A DNA stretch of 64,000 bases from Streptomyces sp. BA2 (lineage in GTDB: Bacteria > Actinomycetota > Actinomycetes > Streptomycetales > Streptomycetaceae), in contig NZ_WSRO01000002.1 in NCBI RefSeq assembly GCF_009769735.1, forward strand, positions 2,356,001-2,420,000. Direction: 5' to 3'. This document shows positions 1 through 9,028 of the stretch, piece by piece. Each line of letters opens with the position of its first letter. The first letter of the stretch is position 1. The notes under the pieces are model-generated. The model searched no databases, was not told the origin of the DNA, and was given only the letters and a program-made list of their open reading frames with translations. The translations under genes and the position numbers were made by a program.

Positions 1-199
1 TGCGGCGCCAGCCGGTGGACTGCTTGCCCTGAGCCTCCGTCAGAACCGAGATGATCAGGCCGTCGTAGTTGGTCACGACGCGGGCGAACTGCCCGTGATC
101 ACCGCGAAGGGCGAGGCAGAGACCGCACAGATGCGCCATCCATTGCGTCTTGAGACCCTCACCGAGACGATGGCTGCAGGGCCTGACGATTCCGAACAT
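1..199 (-). CDS. DUF5685 family protein (N-terminal 66 residues, runs off the window)
   Basis: This is the first 66 codons of a leftward gene cut by the window edge. Translation from the ATG at 199-197 begins MFGIVRPCSHRLGEGLKTQW and stays open to base 2. A good ribosome binding site (GGGGGAG) lies just upstream. The opening MFGIVRPC and the CGLC motif (about residues 25-28) are what I associate with the actinobacterial DUF5685 family, whose biochemical role is unknown to me. It is transcribed divergently from the SepF-like gene, with about 290 bp between them holding both promoters. The identification rests on the N-terminus only. Confidence 0.75.
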   Translation of the reverse strand, partial: MFGIVRPCSHRLGEGLKTQWMAHLCGLCLALRGDHGQFARVVTNYDGLIISVLTEAQGKQSTGWRR

Positions 200-488
200 A
201 CGACTCCCCCGAGAGCCCGCAGACGATCAACTCGGGCATCGTATCGAGGGGTACGTTCACCCGGACGCACCGGTCGTCACCCATACGCCGTGAAGAATCA
301 TATTTCACTCACTGTCAGCAGCCGTACACAGCTGGACCCTTGGGGAATCACGCGGAACGGCGTGTTGACTCTGCACCAGTACCGTCACGAAAACCCCGCG
401 CGGCGACTATCCACTTGGCGCACTATCCGCATCATGGACGAACATGGGGATGCGGAACGCAGAAAGCCCGCTGTGAGAGGAGGCGTCC

Positions 489-932
489 ATGGGATCGGTG
501 CGCAAGGCGAGTGCCTGGCTTGGCCTCGTCGACGACAACAACAATGACGAGCGTTACTACGACGGCTACGACGACGACGGGGCCGAGGGGCCCGGCGAAG
601 CCTGGGTGACCGACCCGCGGGTGCGGGTGGTGGCCGAGGCCGCCGAGGAGGAAGGGCGCCGGATCGGGACCGTGACCCCGGACAGTTTCCGGGACGCGCG
701 CGGCATCGGCGAGCTCTTCCGGGACGGTGTCCCGGTCATCATCAACCTCACGTCGATGGAGCCCGGCGACGCCAAGCGCGTCGTGGACTTCGCGGCGGGC
801 CTCACCTTCGGTCTGCGCGGTTCCATCGAGCGCGTGGCGACGCGGGTCTTCCTGCTCACCCCCGCCGACACGCACATCGTCAACGGGGAGGCCACCAGCC
901 GTCCGACGGACGGTTTCTTCAACCAGAGCTAG
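489..932 (+). CDS. SepF-like cell-division protein (SflA-type)
   Basis: A 147-residue protein with an acidic, Asn/Asp/Tyr-rich N-terminal stretch (about 1-60) followed by a SepF core domain (about 62-143). The core includes [20 protein letters not shown] and a C-terminal segment near [12 protein letters not shown]. SepF proteins bind FtsZ and membrane and shape the Z-ring. Streptomyces carry a main SepF beside ftsZ plus SepF-like paralogues (SflA, SflB) reported to limit ectopic Z-ring assembly. No dcw genes are nearby, so this is more likely a paralogue than the main SepF, and by position it resembles SCO1749 (SflA). The start is supported by GAGGAGG upstream of the ATG. Confidence in the family is high; the exact paralogue is inference. 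Confidence 0.9.
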   Translation: MGSVRKASAWLGLVDDNNNDERYYDGYDDDGAEGPGEAWVTDPRVRVVAEAAEEEGRRIGTVTPDSFRDARGIGELFRDGVPVIINLTSMEPGDAKRVVDFAAGLTFGLRGSIERVATRVFLLTPADTHIVNGEATSRPTDGFFNQS

Positions 933-945
933 TGGGCGAGGCCGC

Positions 946-2142
946 TCACCGGAAGGCGTCAAGGCCGGTGAGCGCCTTGCCCAACACGAGTTGATGCATC
1001 TCGACGGTGCCCTCATAGGTGAGCACCGATTCGAGATTTGTCGCATGCCGCATCACGGGGTACTCCAGCGAGATCCCGTTCGCACCCAGGATCGTCCGGG
1101 ACGTGCGGCAGATCTCGATCGCTTCTCGTACGTTGTTGAGCTTGCCGAAGCTGACCTGTTCGGGGCGGAGCCTTCCCGCGTCCAGGCGGCGGCCGAGGTG
1201 GTGCGCGAGCAGGATGCCCTTGTGCAGCTCGACCGCCATGTCGGCGAGCTTGGCCTGGGTGAGCTGGAAGCCGCCGATGGGCCTGCCGAACTGCTCGCGG
1301 GTCTTGGAGTATTCGACGGCGGCCTCGAAGGAGGAGCGGGCGGCGCCCATGGCTCCCCAGACGATGCCGTAGCGCGCGTGGGAGAGGCAGCTCAGGGGGC
1401 CCTTGAGTCCGGTGACCTCGGGAAGCACGGCGTCGGCCGGCAGTCGTACCTCGTCAAGGACCAGCTCACTGGTGACGCTCGCGCGCAGCGACCACTTGTG
1501 CTTGATCTCGGGGGCCGAGAAGCCGGGGGTCTCGGTGGGGACGACGAAGCCCCTGATCCCGTCGTCGGTGTGCGCCCAGACCACGGCGACCCCGGCCACG
1601 GAGCCGTTGGTGATCCACATCTTGCGTCCGGTGAGCACCCAGTCGGTGCCGTCCTTCTTGGCGAAGGTGCGCATGGACGCCGGGTCGGACCCGTGGTCGG
1701 GCTCGGTCAGGCCGAAGCAGCCGATGATCTCGCCCGCGGCCATGCCGGGCAGCCAGCGCTGCTTCTGCTCCTCGGAGCCGAAGCGGTGGATGGCGTACAT
1801 GGCGAGGGAGCCCTGCACGGAGACGAGCGAGCGGATGCCGGAGTCGGCGGCCTCCAGCTCCAGACAGGCGAGCCCGTACTGGACGGAGCTCGCCCCGGCG
1901 CAGCCGTAGCCCTCCAGGGACATGCCGAGCGCGCCGATCGAGCCGAGCTCACGGGCGAGCTCGCGGATGCCGGGCAGTTCGCCCTTCTCGTACCAGTCGG
2001 CGATGTGCGGCATGACGCGGTCGGCCGCCCAGGTGCGGACGGTCTCGCGGATCGCCAGGTCCTCCGGCTCCAGGAGGTCGTCGATACCGAGGGGGTCGGC
2101 GGGGTCGAAGGGCGGCAGAGGGGTGCGGGCGCTTGCGGACAT
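946..2142 (-). CDS. acyl-CoA dehydrogenase, glutaryl-CoA dehydrogenase-like
   Basis: A flavoprotein of about 398 residues that oxidises an acyl-CoA at the alpha,beta position. It has the standard N-terminal helical domain, a middle beta domain with CFGLTEPDHGSDP and KMWITNGSVA (FAD-binding signatures), and a C-terminal helical domain. TYEGT near the end carries the probable catalytic glutamate. The RSLVSVQGSLAMYAI segment and overall length are most like glutaryl-CoA dehydrogenases, but substrate cannot be fixed from sequence. I chose ATG 2142 because GGAGG sits 6 nt upstream; a GTG 18 bp further out is possible. It converges on the SepF-like gene with only 13 bp between stops. Confidence 0.9.
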   Translation of the reverse strand: MSASARTPLPPFDPADPLGIDDLLEPEDLAIRETVRTWAADRVMPHIADWYEKGELPGIRELARELGSIGALGMSLEGYGCAGASSVQYGLACLELEAADSGIRSLVSVQGSLAMYAIHRFGSEEQKQRWLPGMAAGEIIGCFGLTEPDHGSDPASMRTFAKKDGTDWVLTGRKMWITNGSVAGVAVVWAHTDDGIRGFVVPTETPGFSAPEIKHKWSLRASVTSELVLDEVRLPADAVLPEVTGLKGPLSCLSHARYGIVWGAMGAARSSFEAAVEYSKTREQFGRPIGGFQLTQAKLADMAVELHKGILLAHHLGRRLDAGRLRPEQVSFGKLNNVREAIEICRTSRTILGANGISLEYPVMRHATNLESVLTYEGTVEMHQLVLGKALTGLDAFR

Positions 2143-2274
2143 GCGGGCCTCCGGCGACACGAAAACTAGCAGTGGTAGTTAGCTACGGTTCGCGCTGACG
2201 TTACGACGCAGTGTCCCGCACGTCCATAAGGGCGGATGAGCGGGGGAAGTCCCCGGCCGAAGGCCCGGATCACG

Positions 2275-3900
2275 TCAGCGGACGGACTCCACAGGAACCC
2301 CCGCCTCCCCTCGGGGCGCCGGGACCCCCTGCTCAGGCCGCGCCGCAGGCGCCCCGCACTCCATGGTCCGCGGCAGCTTCAGCGCCATGAGCGCGCCGAG
2401 CAGCAGCAGCCCCGCGCTGACCAGCAGGGTCACGTGCAGCCCGTGCACGAAGGACTCGCGCGCGGCGGTGCGCAGTGCCTCGCCCGCCCCGCCACCGAGG
2501 CCCGAAGCGACTTCGTACGCTTCGCCGAGCGAGTGGCTCGCGGCGGCGCTCTCCTTGGCCGGGACGCCCTGCACGGACGAGAGGCCCGGCGCGTACGCCG
2601 CGTTCATGACGCTGCCGAGGAGCGCGATGCCGATGCCGGCGCCCAGCTGGTACGAGGTCTCGCCGATCGCGGCGGCGCCGCCCGCCTGCGACTGGGGCGC
2701 CTCGCTGAGCATCGACTCGTACGACCCGAAGAGCGTGGTCTGCAGGCCGAGGCCGAGCAGTACGAAGCTGAAGAGCAGGAGCGGGTCGTTGGCCTGGTCG
2801 CCCATGCCGGTGAGCACCACCACGGCCGCCGCGGTCAGGGTGAAGCCGGACGCGACCATCGTGCGCGGGCCGAAGCGGTGCAGGAGCTTCGATCCGGCGA
2901 GGCCCGCGGCCATCGCGGCGACGGTGAGCGGCACGAGCCGCATGCCGGTCTCCAGCGGGGAGAGGCCGAGCACCAGCTGGAGGTACTGCGCGGCGACCAG
3001 TTCGAGGCCCACCAGGGCGAGCATCGCGAGCACGATGCAGCCGAGCGAGGTGCTGAACGCGGGCCGCGCGAACATCGACAGGTCTATGAGCGGATGCTTG
3101 CGCCGCCGCTGCCTGCGGACGAAACCGACCAGGAGGGCCGCGCCCAGGAAGAACGAGAGGAGGGTGGTCATGCCGAACGGCGACTCTCCGCCGCCCGCCC
3201 GCTTCACCGCGAACACGAGCCCGAAGAGACCGGCCGCGGCCATCAGCGCGCCGACCACGTCCCACGGCCCGTCGCGGTCGCCCGTCGACTCGGGAAGCAG
3301 CCAGCGCCCGATGGGCAGGCTGACCAGCATCAGCGGGATGTTTATCAGGAAGACCGAGCCCCACCAGAAGTGCTCGAGCAGGAAGCCGCCGAGCAGCGGC
3401 CCGCCCGCAGCGCCGATTCCGGCCACCGCGCTCCACACACCGATGGCGACGGCGCGCTCACGCCGGTCGGGGAAGACCTGGCGGAGGATCGAGAGCGTCG
3501 CGGGCATGATCATCGCGCCGCCGACGCCGAGCAGGGCGCGGGCCGCGATCAGGATCTGGGCGTTGTCGGCCATGGCGGCCACGGCCGATGCCACGCCGAA
3601 GAGGGCATAGCCGAGGAGGAGCACCCGTCTGCGGCCCACCCGGTCACCGAGCGTGCCGAAGAGGATGAGCAGCGAGGCGCAGACCAGTGGATAAACGTCC
3701 ACGATCCACAGCAGCTCGATGCCACCCGGCTTCAGGTCCTCGGTGACGGCGGGCACCGCCACGTGCAGAACGGTGGCGTCGACGGCGACGAGCAGCAGGC
3801 TTACGCAGAGAACGACGAGCACCAGCCAGCGGTTGGCGCCGCCCTGCGACCCGGGTACCCGACGGCCGGAAGGAGCGGTGGCCGTGGTTGAACCCGACAT
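2275..3900 (-). CDS. MFS transporter, DHA2 (14-TM) drug-exporter type
   Basis: A 541-residue integral membrane protein with the DHA2 pattern: an N-terminal LLLVAVDATVLHVAVPAV helix, a LGDRVGRRRVLLLG loop (motif A) and about 14 hydrophobic helices. It is expected to export small molecules by proton antiport; substrate is unknown. I moved the start to ATG 3900 (MSGSTTATAPSG) because GGGAGG precedes it and the upstream extension has non-coding composition. No TetR/MarR regulator is adjacent, so a drug-efflux role is family inference only. Confidence 0.9.
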   Translation of the reverse strand: MSGSTTATAPSGRRVPGSQGGANRWLVLVVLCVSLLLVAVDATVLHVAVPAVTEDLKPGGIELLWIVDVYPLVCASLLILFGTLGDRVGRRRVLLLGYALFGVASAVAAMADNAQILIAARALLGVGGAMIMPATLSILRQVFPDRRERAVAIGVWSAVAGIGAAGGPLLGGFLLEHFWWGSVFLINIPLMLVSLPIGRWLLPESTGDRDGPWDVVGALMAAAGLFGLVFAVKRAGGGESPFGMTTLLSFFLGAALLVGFVRRQRRRKHPLIDLSMFARPAFSTSLGCIVLAMLALVGLELVAAQYLQLVLGLSPLETGMRLVPLTVAAMAAGLAGSKLLHRFGPRTMVASGFTLTAAAVVVLTGMGDQANDPLLLFSFVLLGLGLQTTLFGSYESMLSEAPQSQAGGAAAIGETSYQLGAGIGIALLGSVMNAAYAPGLSSVQGVPAKESAAASHSLGEAYEVASGLGGGAGEALRTAARESFVHGLHVTLLVSAGLLLLGALMALKLPRTMECGAPAARPEQGVPAPRGEAGVPVESVR

Positions 3901-4130
3901 GTGCGATACCTCCCAGTGATCCCTCGCATCGGCGGCCCCGCGGGACGTGATCTCCCAGCTGGCGGCAACGAAAGGCGAGTGAGCCGTCAGAGTACGCGAG
4001 TTCACGGCTGTGGCGCGTGGCGGACCTCTCACGGTTGCACGGAGACGGTGTGGCATACGCCACGCTGCCCACGCATGGACCACGCCCCCGGCAGGGCGGC
4101 CGGTTCCCGGCTGCGCCGATAATCGAGCCC

Positions 4131-5291
4131 GTGACCGACCTGGACCAACGCCTGCCCCCGCCGTCGTACGGCGCCCGTGCGAGCGCCGCGCTGCGCCGTG
4201 CGGCGCCCGCGCTTCTCGCCTACGCGGGGGTGCGCGCCCTGGGGGTCGCGGTGCTCGCGGTGTGGAGCGCGGCGGCGGGCAAGAGCCCGCACACCCTCCT
4301 CACCGCCCGCTGGGACTCCCTCTGGTACACCCGCGTCGCCGAGCACGGCTACGGCTGGGAGGTGACGCTGCCGGACGGCAGCGTCCACTCGAACCTCGCG
4401 TTCTTCCCGCTGCTGCCCTGGCTGGAGCGCCTCGTCTCGGCGGTCAGCCCCTTGTCGTACGCCGATGCCGGCCTGGTGGTGAGCTGGCTCGCCTCGCTCT
4501 GCGCGGCCGGGGGGATCTTCGCGATCGCCGATCACCTCTACGGGCGTCGGACGGGGATCTGCGCGGTCGCGCTGTGGGCGGTCCTGCCTGTGGGGATCGT
4601 GCAGTCGATGGCGTACAGCGAGTCCCTCTTCACGGCGCTCGCGGCCTGGTCGCTGTACGCGGTGCTCACCGGCCGCTGGGTGTGGGCGGGCGTGCTCGCC
4701 TCCTTCGCGGGACTGACCCGGCCCGTGGGCGCCGCGGTCGTGGCGGCGCTCTGGGTGACGGCGGCCGTCCACGTCCGCCGGGAGCGCACGGCGGACCGGC
4801 GCATGATCCTCGGGGTGGTCCTCGCCCCGCTCGGCGCCGCGGGTTACGTCCTGTGGGTCGGCCACCGCACGGGTGACGGCCTCCTCGGCTATCTCGACGT
4901 CCAGGCCGGCTGGGGCAACGGCTTCGACTTCGGATACGCCTTCGCCCGCTTCATCGGCGAAAAGTTCACCGCTTTCCCCGCGGCCCTCGCGGGGGCCGGC
5001 CTGATCGTCGGGGTCGCCCTGGTGGTCTGGCTGTACGTCATCGGCGTACGCGAGAAGCAGCCGCTGCCGCTCCTCGTCTACTGCGGGATCGTCGTGGCGC
5101 TCGCCCTGTGCGCCGCGGGCTATTTCGGCTCGAAGCCGCGCCTCCTGCTGCCCGCCTTCCCGCTGCTCCTGCCCCTCGCGGTGGGGCTCGCCAGGATGCG
5201 TACGTCCAGGTCGGCGCTGGTGCTCGGGGGTGTGGCGGCCGCGAGCGCGGTGTACGGGGCGTTCTGGCTGAACGGCTCAGGTCCGCCATGA
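4131..5291 (+). CDS. multi-pass membrane protein, PIG-V / mannosyltransferase-like
   Basis: A protein of 386 residues with about 8-9 hydrophobic helices. Near the N-terminus it has RWDSLWYTRVAEHGY, followed by SNLAFFPLLPWLERLV, then AYSESLFTALAAWSLY. This arrangement matches the PIG-V-like family of polyprenyl-phosphate-mannose-dependent mannosyltransferases, which transfer mannose on the outer face of the membrane; acceptor unknown. The start is taken at GTG 4131 (VTDLDQRLP) because the upstream ORF extension looks non-coding. The next gene downstream is also a membrane lipid-phosphate-type enzyme, but a 237-bp AT-richer gap separates them, so they are probably not one operon. Confidence 0.75.
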   Translation: MTDLDQRLPPPSYGARASAALRRAAPALLAYAGVRALGVAVLAVWSAAAGKSPHTLLTARWDSLWYTRVAEHGYGWEVTLPDGSVHSNLAFFPLLPWLERLVSAVSPLSYADAGLVVSWLASLCAAGGIFAIADHLYGRRTGICAVALWAVLPVGIVQSMAYSESLFTALAAWSLYAVLTGRWVWAGVLASFAGLTRPVGAAVVAALWVTAAVHVRRERTADRRMILGVVLAPLGAAGYVLWVGHRTGDGLLGYLDVQAGWGNGFDFGYAFARFIGEKFTAFPAALAGAGLIVGVALVVWLYVIGVREKQPLPLLVYCGIVVALALCAAGYFGSKPRLLLPAFPLLLPLAVGLARMRTSRSALVLGGVAAASAVYGAFWLNGSGPP

Positions 5292-5528
5292 TCGTTTCCG
5301 GGCGTCGTGGTGAGCGGACGGCAAATTCCGCGCAAGACCCCGGTGAACGAATTTATAAGGACCATAAAACGGTCGCACCAATGATCAACGAATTCAGTAA
5401 GGGGCTCATCTCGGAATAGGGAAACCGCAGGAATAAACCCCCGTCTGAGATCAATGCCACATCACATCGTCATCACAAAGCCACTGATTCGGCCTAGTCC
5501 CGCACTCACTCGCTGTAACGTCGATTGG
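5292..5528 (+). promoter_or_regulatory. AT-richer intergenic region with candidate -10 for the PAP2 gene
   Basis: No gene is seen in these 237 bp. Composition drops well below the surrounding GC level, with segments such as AATTTATAAGGACCATAAAA (about 5349-5368). The hexamer TAACGT at 5516-5521 fits the TANNNT -10 pattern and lies 7 nt before GTG 5529, so transcription could begin at the start codon. No convincing -35 is visible 17-18 bp upstream. Confidence 0.4.
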
Positions 5529-6542
5529 GTGCGTACCGAACGAAACCTCACCCGTCTGGACCGGGTCTTCGCCCGTCTCGACCGGGAGCCGGAACGACCT
5601 GCCGGCCTTGATCTGCCGAGGATGAGCAGACACAGGATCGTGCTCTTCAGCGCGACCCTGGCCTTCTACCTCGCCATCGTGGTCGCCGTGCTGACCACGT
5701 CGTGGCTGGTGCGGTTCGACTGGCAGGTCATGTTCTTCAGGCCCTACCAGCAGTGGCCCGAGATCCACGCCTTCCTCGACTACTGGGTGGTGCTCGGCCA
5801 GCGCGGCCCGACCGCCGTGATGGTCGCGGCCTGGCTGGGCTGGCGCTCCTGGCGTCAGCACACGATCCGCCCGCTCCTGACGTTCGGCGCCGCCCTGCTG
5901 CTCCTCAACGTCACGGTCGGCGCCGCCAAGATCGGCATGGGCCGGCTCGGCCCGCACTACGCCACCACGATCGGCGCCAACGAGATGTGGCTCGGCGGCG
6001 ATATATTCCCTTCGGGCCACACCGCCAACGCCGTCGTGACCTGGGGAATCCTGGCCTACATGGCCTCCACCCCGCGCACCCGCCGCTACCTCTCGGCGCT
6101 CTCCGCGGTGGTCTCCCTCAGCGTCGGCCTGACCACCGTGTACCTCGGCACCCACTGGCTGAGCGACGTCTTCCTCGGCTGGGCCGCCGGCCTGCTCGTC
6201 CTGCTCGCCCTGCCCTGGGTGGAGCCGCTCATCAACCGCGTCGAGGGCTGGATCTTCAGCCTGCGGGACCTGTGGCGCGCCCGTCGCGCCGGCCTCGCGG
6301 CCCCGGTCGCCCCGGCTCCGGCGAGGGTGCCGCAGCCCACCCCCGCACCGGCCGACGAGCCCCCGCTGCGCGAGCCGGTCGGCGCCGCCCGCCCCGCCCG
6401 CGCCCCGGCCTACCTCGCGCCGGGCCCGCACACACCGCGCTCCGAGCGCAGCCCGGTCACCCCTGCGGGCAGCCGCCGCCCGCCGCACTCCGAGCGCGCC
6501 TCACGCGCCGCCACGTCGCCGCGGCCGGTGGCGGGCGGCTAG
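5529..6542 (+). CDS. PAP2 superfamily phosphatase (undecaprenyl-PP / lipid phosphatase type)
   Basis: A membrane phosphatase of about 337 residues. Motif 2 (PSGH in DIFPSGHTANAVV) and motif 3 (YLGTHWLSDVFLG) are clear; motif 1 is the variant KIGMGRLGP. There are five to six membrane helices, then a long Pro/Ala/Arg-rich tail (about 245-337) of unknown role. Likely substrates are lipid phosphates or diphosphates. The longest ORF opens at ATG 5454, but the first 25 codons have low third-position GC. GTG 5529 begins coding-like sequence and has a TAACGT -10-like hexamer ending 7 nt upstream with no ribosome site, suggesting a leaderless start. A strong terminator follows. Confidence 0.85.
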   Translation: MRTERNLTRLDRVFARLDREPERPAGLDLPRMSRHRIVLFSATLAFYLAIVVAVLTTSWLVRFDWQVMFFRPYQQWPEIHAFLDYWVVLGQRGPTAVMVAAWLGWRSWRQHTIRPLLTFGAALLLLNVTVGAAKIGMGRLGPHYATTIGANEMWLGGDIFPSGHTANAVVTWGILAYMASTPRTRRYLSALSAVVSLSVGLTTVYLGTHWLSDVFLGWAAGLLVLLALPWVEPLINRVEGWIFSLRDLWRARRAGLAAPVAPAPARVPQPTPAPADEPPLREPVGAARPARAPAYLAPGPHTPRSERSPVTPAGSRRPPHSERASRAATSPRPVAGG

Positions 6543-6591
6543 CCCCGAAGACAGCGGGGGTCGGTACGCACAACCCATCCCCCGCATCGCG

Positions 6592-6624
6592 AAGGCCCCG
6601 GTTCCGTCCAGGAACCGGGGCCTT
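6592..6624. terminator. strong intrinsic terminator hairpin
   Basis: A perfect 14-bp inverted repeat (arms 6592-6605 and 6611-6624) with a 5-nt loop. It lies after the PAP2 gene stop and before the convergent I78-like gene, so it can serve both strands. There is no long U tract, as is usual in Streptomyces. Confidence 0.85.
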
Positions 6625-6671
6625 TCGCCGTGCCGTGGTCTCGCGTCACGCGTCTCGCGCCTCGCCGGAGG

Positions 6672-6896
6672 TCAGCCCTTCCAGCAGCGGATCACGACGC
6701 CTTCCTTGACCTCGAAGTTGAGCCGCCCCGCGAGGTACTCCATGGTGATGATCGCGCCCGGCGGCAATGACCTGACGGTGGACCAGCCGCGCTCGCGGGC
6801 CTGCTGCTCGGCGCCCTCGGCCGGGAGGCCGACGTAGGCGTCCAAGGTGTCCTGGGGTTCGGCGGGAGGGGTCGGAATAGGTGCCATGGGCGCCAC
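6672..6896 (-). CDS. small I78-family peptidase-inhibitor-like protein
   Basis: A 74-residue protein ending ITMEYLAGRLNFEVKEGVVI plus RCWKG. The order GW-x-VR-x-LPPG, then a conserved EY..GRLN and a final beta strand is that of the I78 (potato inhibitor-like) family, small proteins that inhibit serine proteases. No signal peptide is visible, so it would act in the cytoplasm unless released. GTG 6896 and ATG 6887 are both possible starts and neither has a clear ribosome site. It stands alone between the PAP2 gene and ctaD. Confidence 0.75.
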   Translation of the reverse strand: MAPMAPIPTPPAEPQDTLDAYVGLPAEGAEQQARERGWSTVRSLPPGAIITMEYLAGRLNFEVKEGVVIRCWKG

Positions 6897-7303
6897 GTTA
6901 GGCGCCGCGGCCCGGCCGGGGAAGGCCGTAGCCGGACACCATGCGTCACCGGTCCCCCTCCGGTCACGCTTTTGTCACAGGATCACGACGTGCGTTTCGC
7001 CTTAACTCCGTCACACGTACGGGCGGTTCCTAAGTTGTTCCGACGCCATTCCTGGATTTCCCGCGAGCTACCTGAGAGCGTCTCGGTACCACTGAAATAG
7101 CGCGGCGGCCAGAGTGCCGAGTTGCCTTTACATACCCTCCTCATTTCTGAATCCAGGGCGCTCGACGAGATGTGACGACACATAGGGAATTCGAGGTTCC
7201 GGCACAGCGGGCCCGTACGCCCCCTGTCGGATCCGGGTGTGACGCGAGCATCATGGCGGGTGCTTCGAGCAGGACCGGCGGCGTGACGGCGAAGGGGCGA
7301 GCG
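6897..7303. other. intergenic region upstream of ctaD
   Basis: About 400 bp separate the I78-like gene from the chosen ctaD start. Both genes are transcribed outward, so the region must hold two promoters. I see no convincing promoter, operator or small gene. The ctaD reading frame stays open back to a GTG at 7172, but that extension lacks family-like sequence. Confidence 0.4.
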
Positions 7304-9028
7304 ATGGGGACTGAGACCGCGACCGCGGCGGCACCGCCGGCCTTGCGGAAGAGTCCGGGCCGGGTCCTCGTGGACTGGCTGACCACCACCGACCACAAGA
7401 AGATCGGCCACCTGTACCTGGTCACGTCCTTCGTGTTCTTCCTCGCCGCGGGGCTGATGGCCCTGATGATGCGGGCCGAACTCGCCCGTCCCGGGCTGCA
7501 GCTGATGACGAACGAGGAGTTCAACCAGGCGTTCACCATGCACGGCACGATCATGCTGCTGCTGTTCGCGACGCCCACCTTCGCCGGCTTCGCCAACGAG
7601 ATCATGCCGCTGCAGATCGGCGCGCCCGACGTGGCCTTCCCGCGGCTCAACATGCTCTCGTACTGGCTGTTCCTCTTCGGCGGCCTGATGGTGCTCGGCT
7701 CGCTCCTGGTCCCCAGCGGCCCGGCCGACTTCGGCTGGTTCGCCTACGCGCCGCTCAACAGCATGGAGCGGTCACCGGGGATCGGCGCCGACCTGTGGAT
7801 CATGGGGCTCGCGCTCTCCGGGTTCGGCACGATCCTCGGTTCGGTGAACTTCCTGACGACCATCATCGGGATGCGCGCGCCGGGGATGACAATGTTCCGA
7901 ATGCCCGTCTTCACCTGGAATGTGCTGTTCACTTCGATCCTGGTGCTGCTCGCGTTCCCCGTCCTCGCCGCCGCGCTGCTCGTCCTGGAGGCGGACCGGC
8001 GCTTCGGCTCCATGGTCTTCGCCCCGGAGAACGGGGGCGCGCTCCTGTGGCAGCACCTCTTCTGGTTCTTCGGGCATCCCGAGGTCTACATCATCGCGCT
8101 GCCGTTCTTCGGGATCATCTCCGAGATCATCCCGGTGTTCAGCAGGAAGCCGATCTTCGGCTATCTGCCCCTGATCGGCGCGACGATGGCCATCACCGGG
8201 CTCTCGATCGTCGTGTGGGCGCACCACATGTTCGCGACGGGCGCGGTGCTTCTGCCCTTCTTCTCCTTCATGTCCTTCCTCATCGCGGTCCCCACGGGCG
8301 TGAAGTTCTTCAACTGGACGGGGACGATGCTCAAGGGATCGCTGTCGTTCGAGACACCGATGCTGTGGGCGATCGGCTTCCTGGTGAGCTTCCTCTTCGG
8401 CGGCCTCACCGGCGTCATCCTGGCCTCGCCGCCCCTCGACTTCCACGTCACCGACTCGTACTTCGTCGTGGCGCACTTCCACTACGTCGTGTTCGGCACC
8501 GTCGTCTTCGCGACCTTCGGCGGCTTCTACTTCTGGTGGCCGAAGTTCACCGGGAAGATGCTCGACGAGACGCTCGGCAAGATCCACTTCTGGACGCTCT
8601 TCGTCGGCTTCCACGTGACGTTCCTCGTCCAGCACTGGCTGGGCGCGGAGGGCATGCCACGGCGATACGCGGACTATCTGGCCGCGGACGGCTTCACGGC
8701 GCTCAACACCATCTCGTCCATCGGGGCGTTCCTGCTCGGCATGTCCACGCTGCCGTTCCTCTACAACGTCTGGAAGACCGCCAAGTACGGCAAGAAGATC
8801 GACGTCGACGACCCCTGGGGCTATGGCCGCTCCCTGGAGTGGGCCACCTCCTGCCCGGTGCCGCGCCACAACTTCGTCACGCTGCCCCGGATCCGCTCCG
8901 AGTCCCCGGCGTTCGACCTGCACCATCCGGAGTTCGCCGCGTTCCATCCGCCCCAGGCGCAGTACCCGGACCCGCAGACCGAACACCCCGGTCCAGGGCC
9001 CGGCTCAGGAGGTCCCTCGCCGAGCTGA
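7304..9028 (+). CDS. ctaD: cytochrome c oxidase subunit I (orphan copy)
   Basis: A 574-residue, 12-helix haem-copper oxidase subunit, the catalytic core that reduces O2 and pumps protons. Visible signatures are [10 protein letters not shown] (haem ligand region), [13 protein letters not shown] (Cu-B His and cross-linked Tyr), the AHHMFATG His pair, a Lys in PTGVKFFNW (K-channel region) and HFHYVVFG (haem ligands). ATG 7304 (MGTETATA) matches the usual family length. No ctaC, ctaE, ctaF or qcr gene is in the window, so this is probably a second copy that must share other subunits. Its last residues (after LHHPEFAAF) are Pro/Gly-rich and abut the truncated WYL gene. Confidence 0.93.
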   Translation: MGTETATAAAPPALRKSPGRVLVDWLTTTDHKKIGHLYLVTSFVFFLAAGLMALMMRAELARPGLQLMTNEEFNQAFTMHGTIMLLLFATPTFAGFANEIMPLQIGAPDVAFPRLNMLSYWLFLFGGLMVLGSLLVPSGPADFGWFAYAPLNSMERSPGIGADLWIMGLALSGFGTILGSVNFLTTIIGMRAPGMTMFRMPVFTWNVLFTSILVLLAFPVLAAALLVLEADRRFGSMVFAPENGGALLWQHLFWFFGHPEVYIIALPFFGIISEIIPVFSRKPIFGYLPLIGATMAITGLSIVVWAHHMFATGAVLLPFFSFMSFLIAVPTGVKFFNWTGTMLKGSLSFETPMLWAIGFLVSFLFGGLTGVILASPPLDFHVTDSYFVVAHFHYVVFGTVVFATFGGFYFWWPKFTGKMLDETLGKIHFWTLFVGFHVTFLVQHWLGAEGMPRRYADYLAADGFTALNTISSIGAFLLGMSTLPFLYNVWKTAKYGKKIDVDDPWGYGRSLEWATSCPVPRHNFVTLPRIRSESPAFDLHHPEFAAFHPPQAQYPDPQTEHPGPGPGSGGPSPS

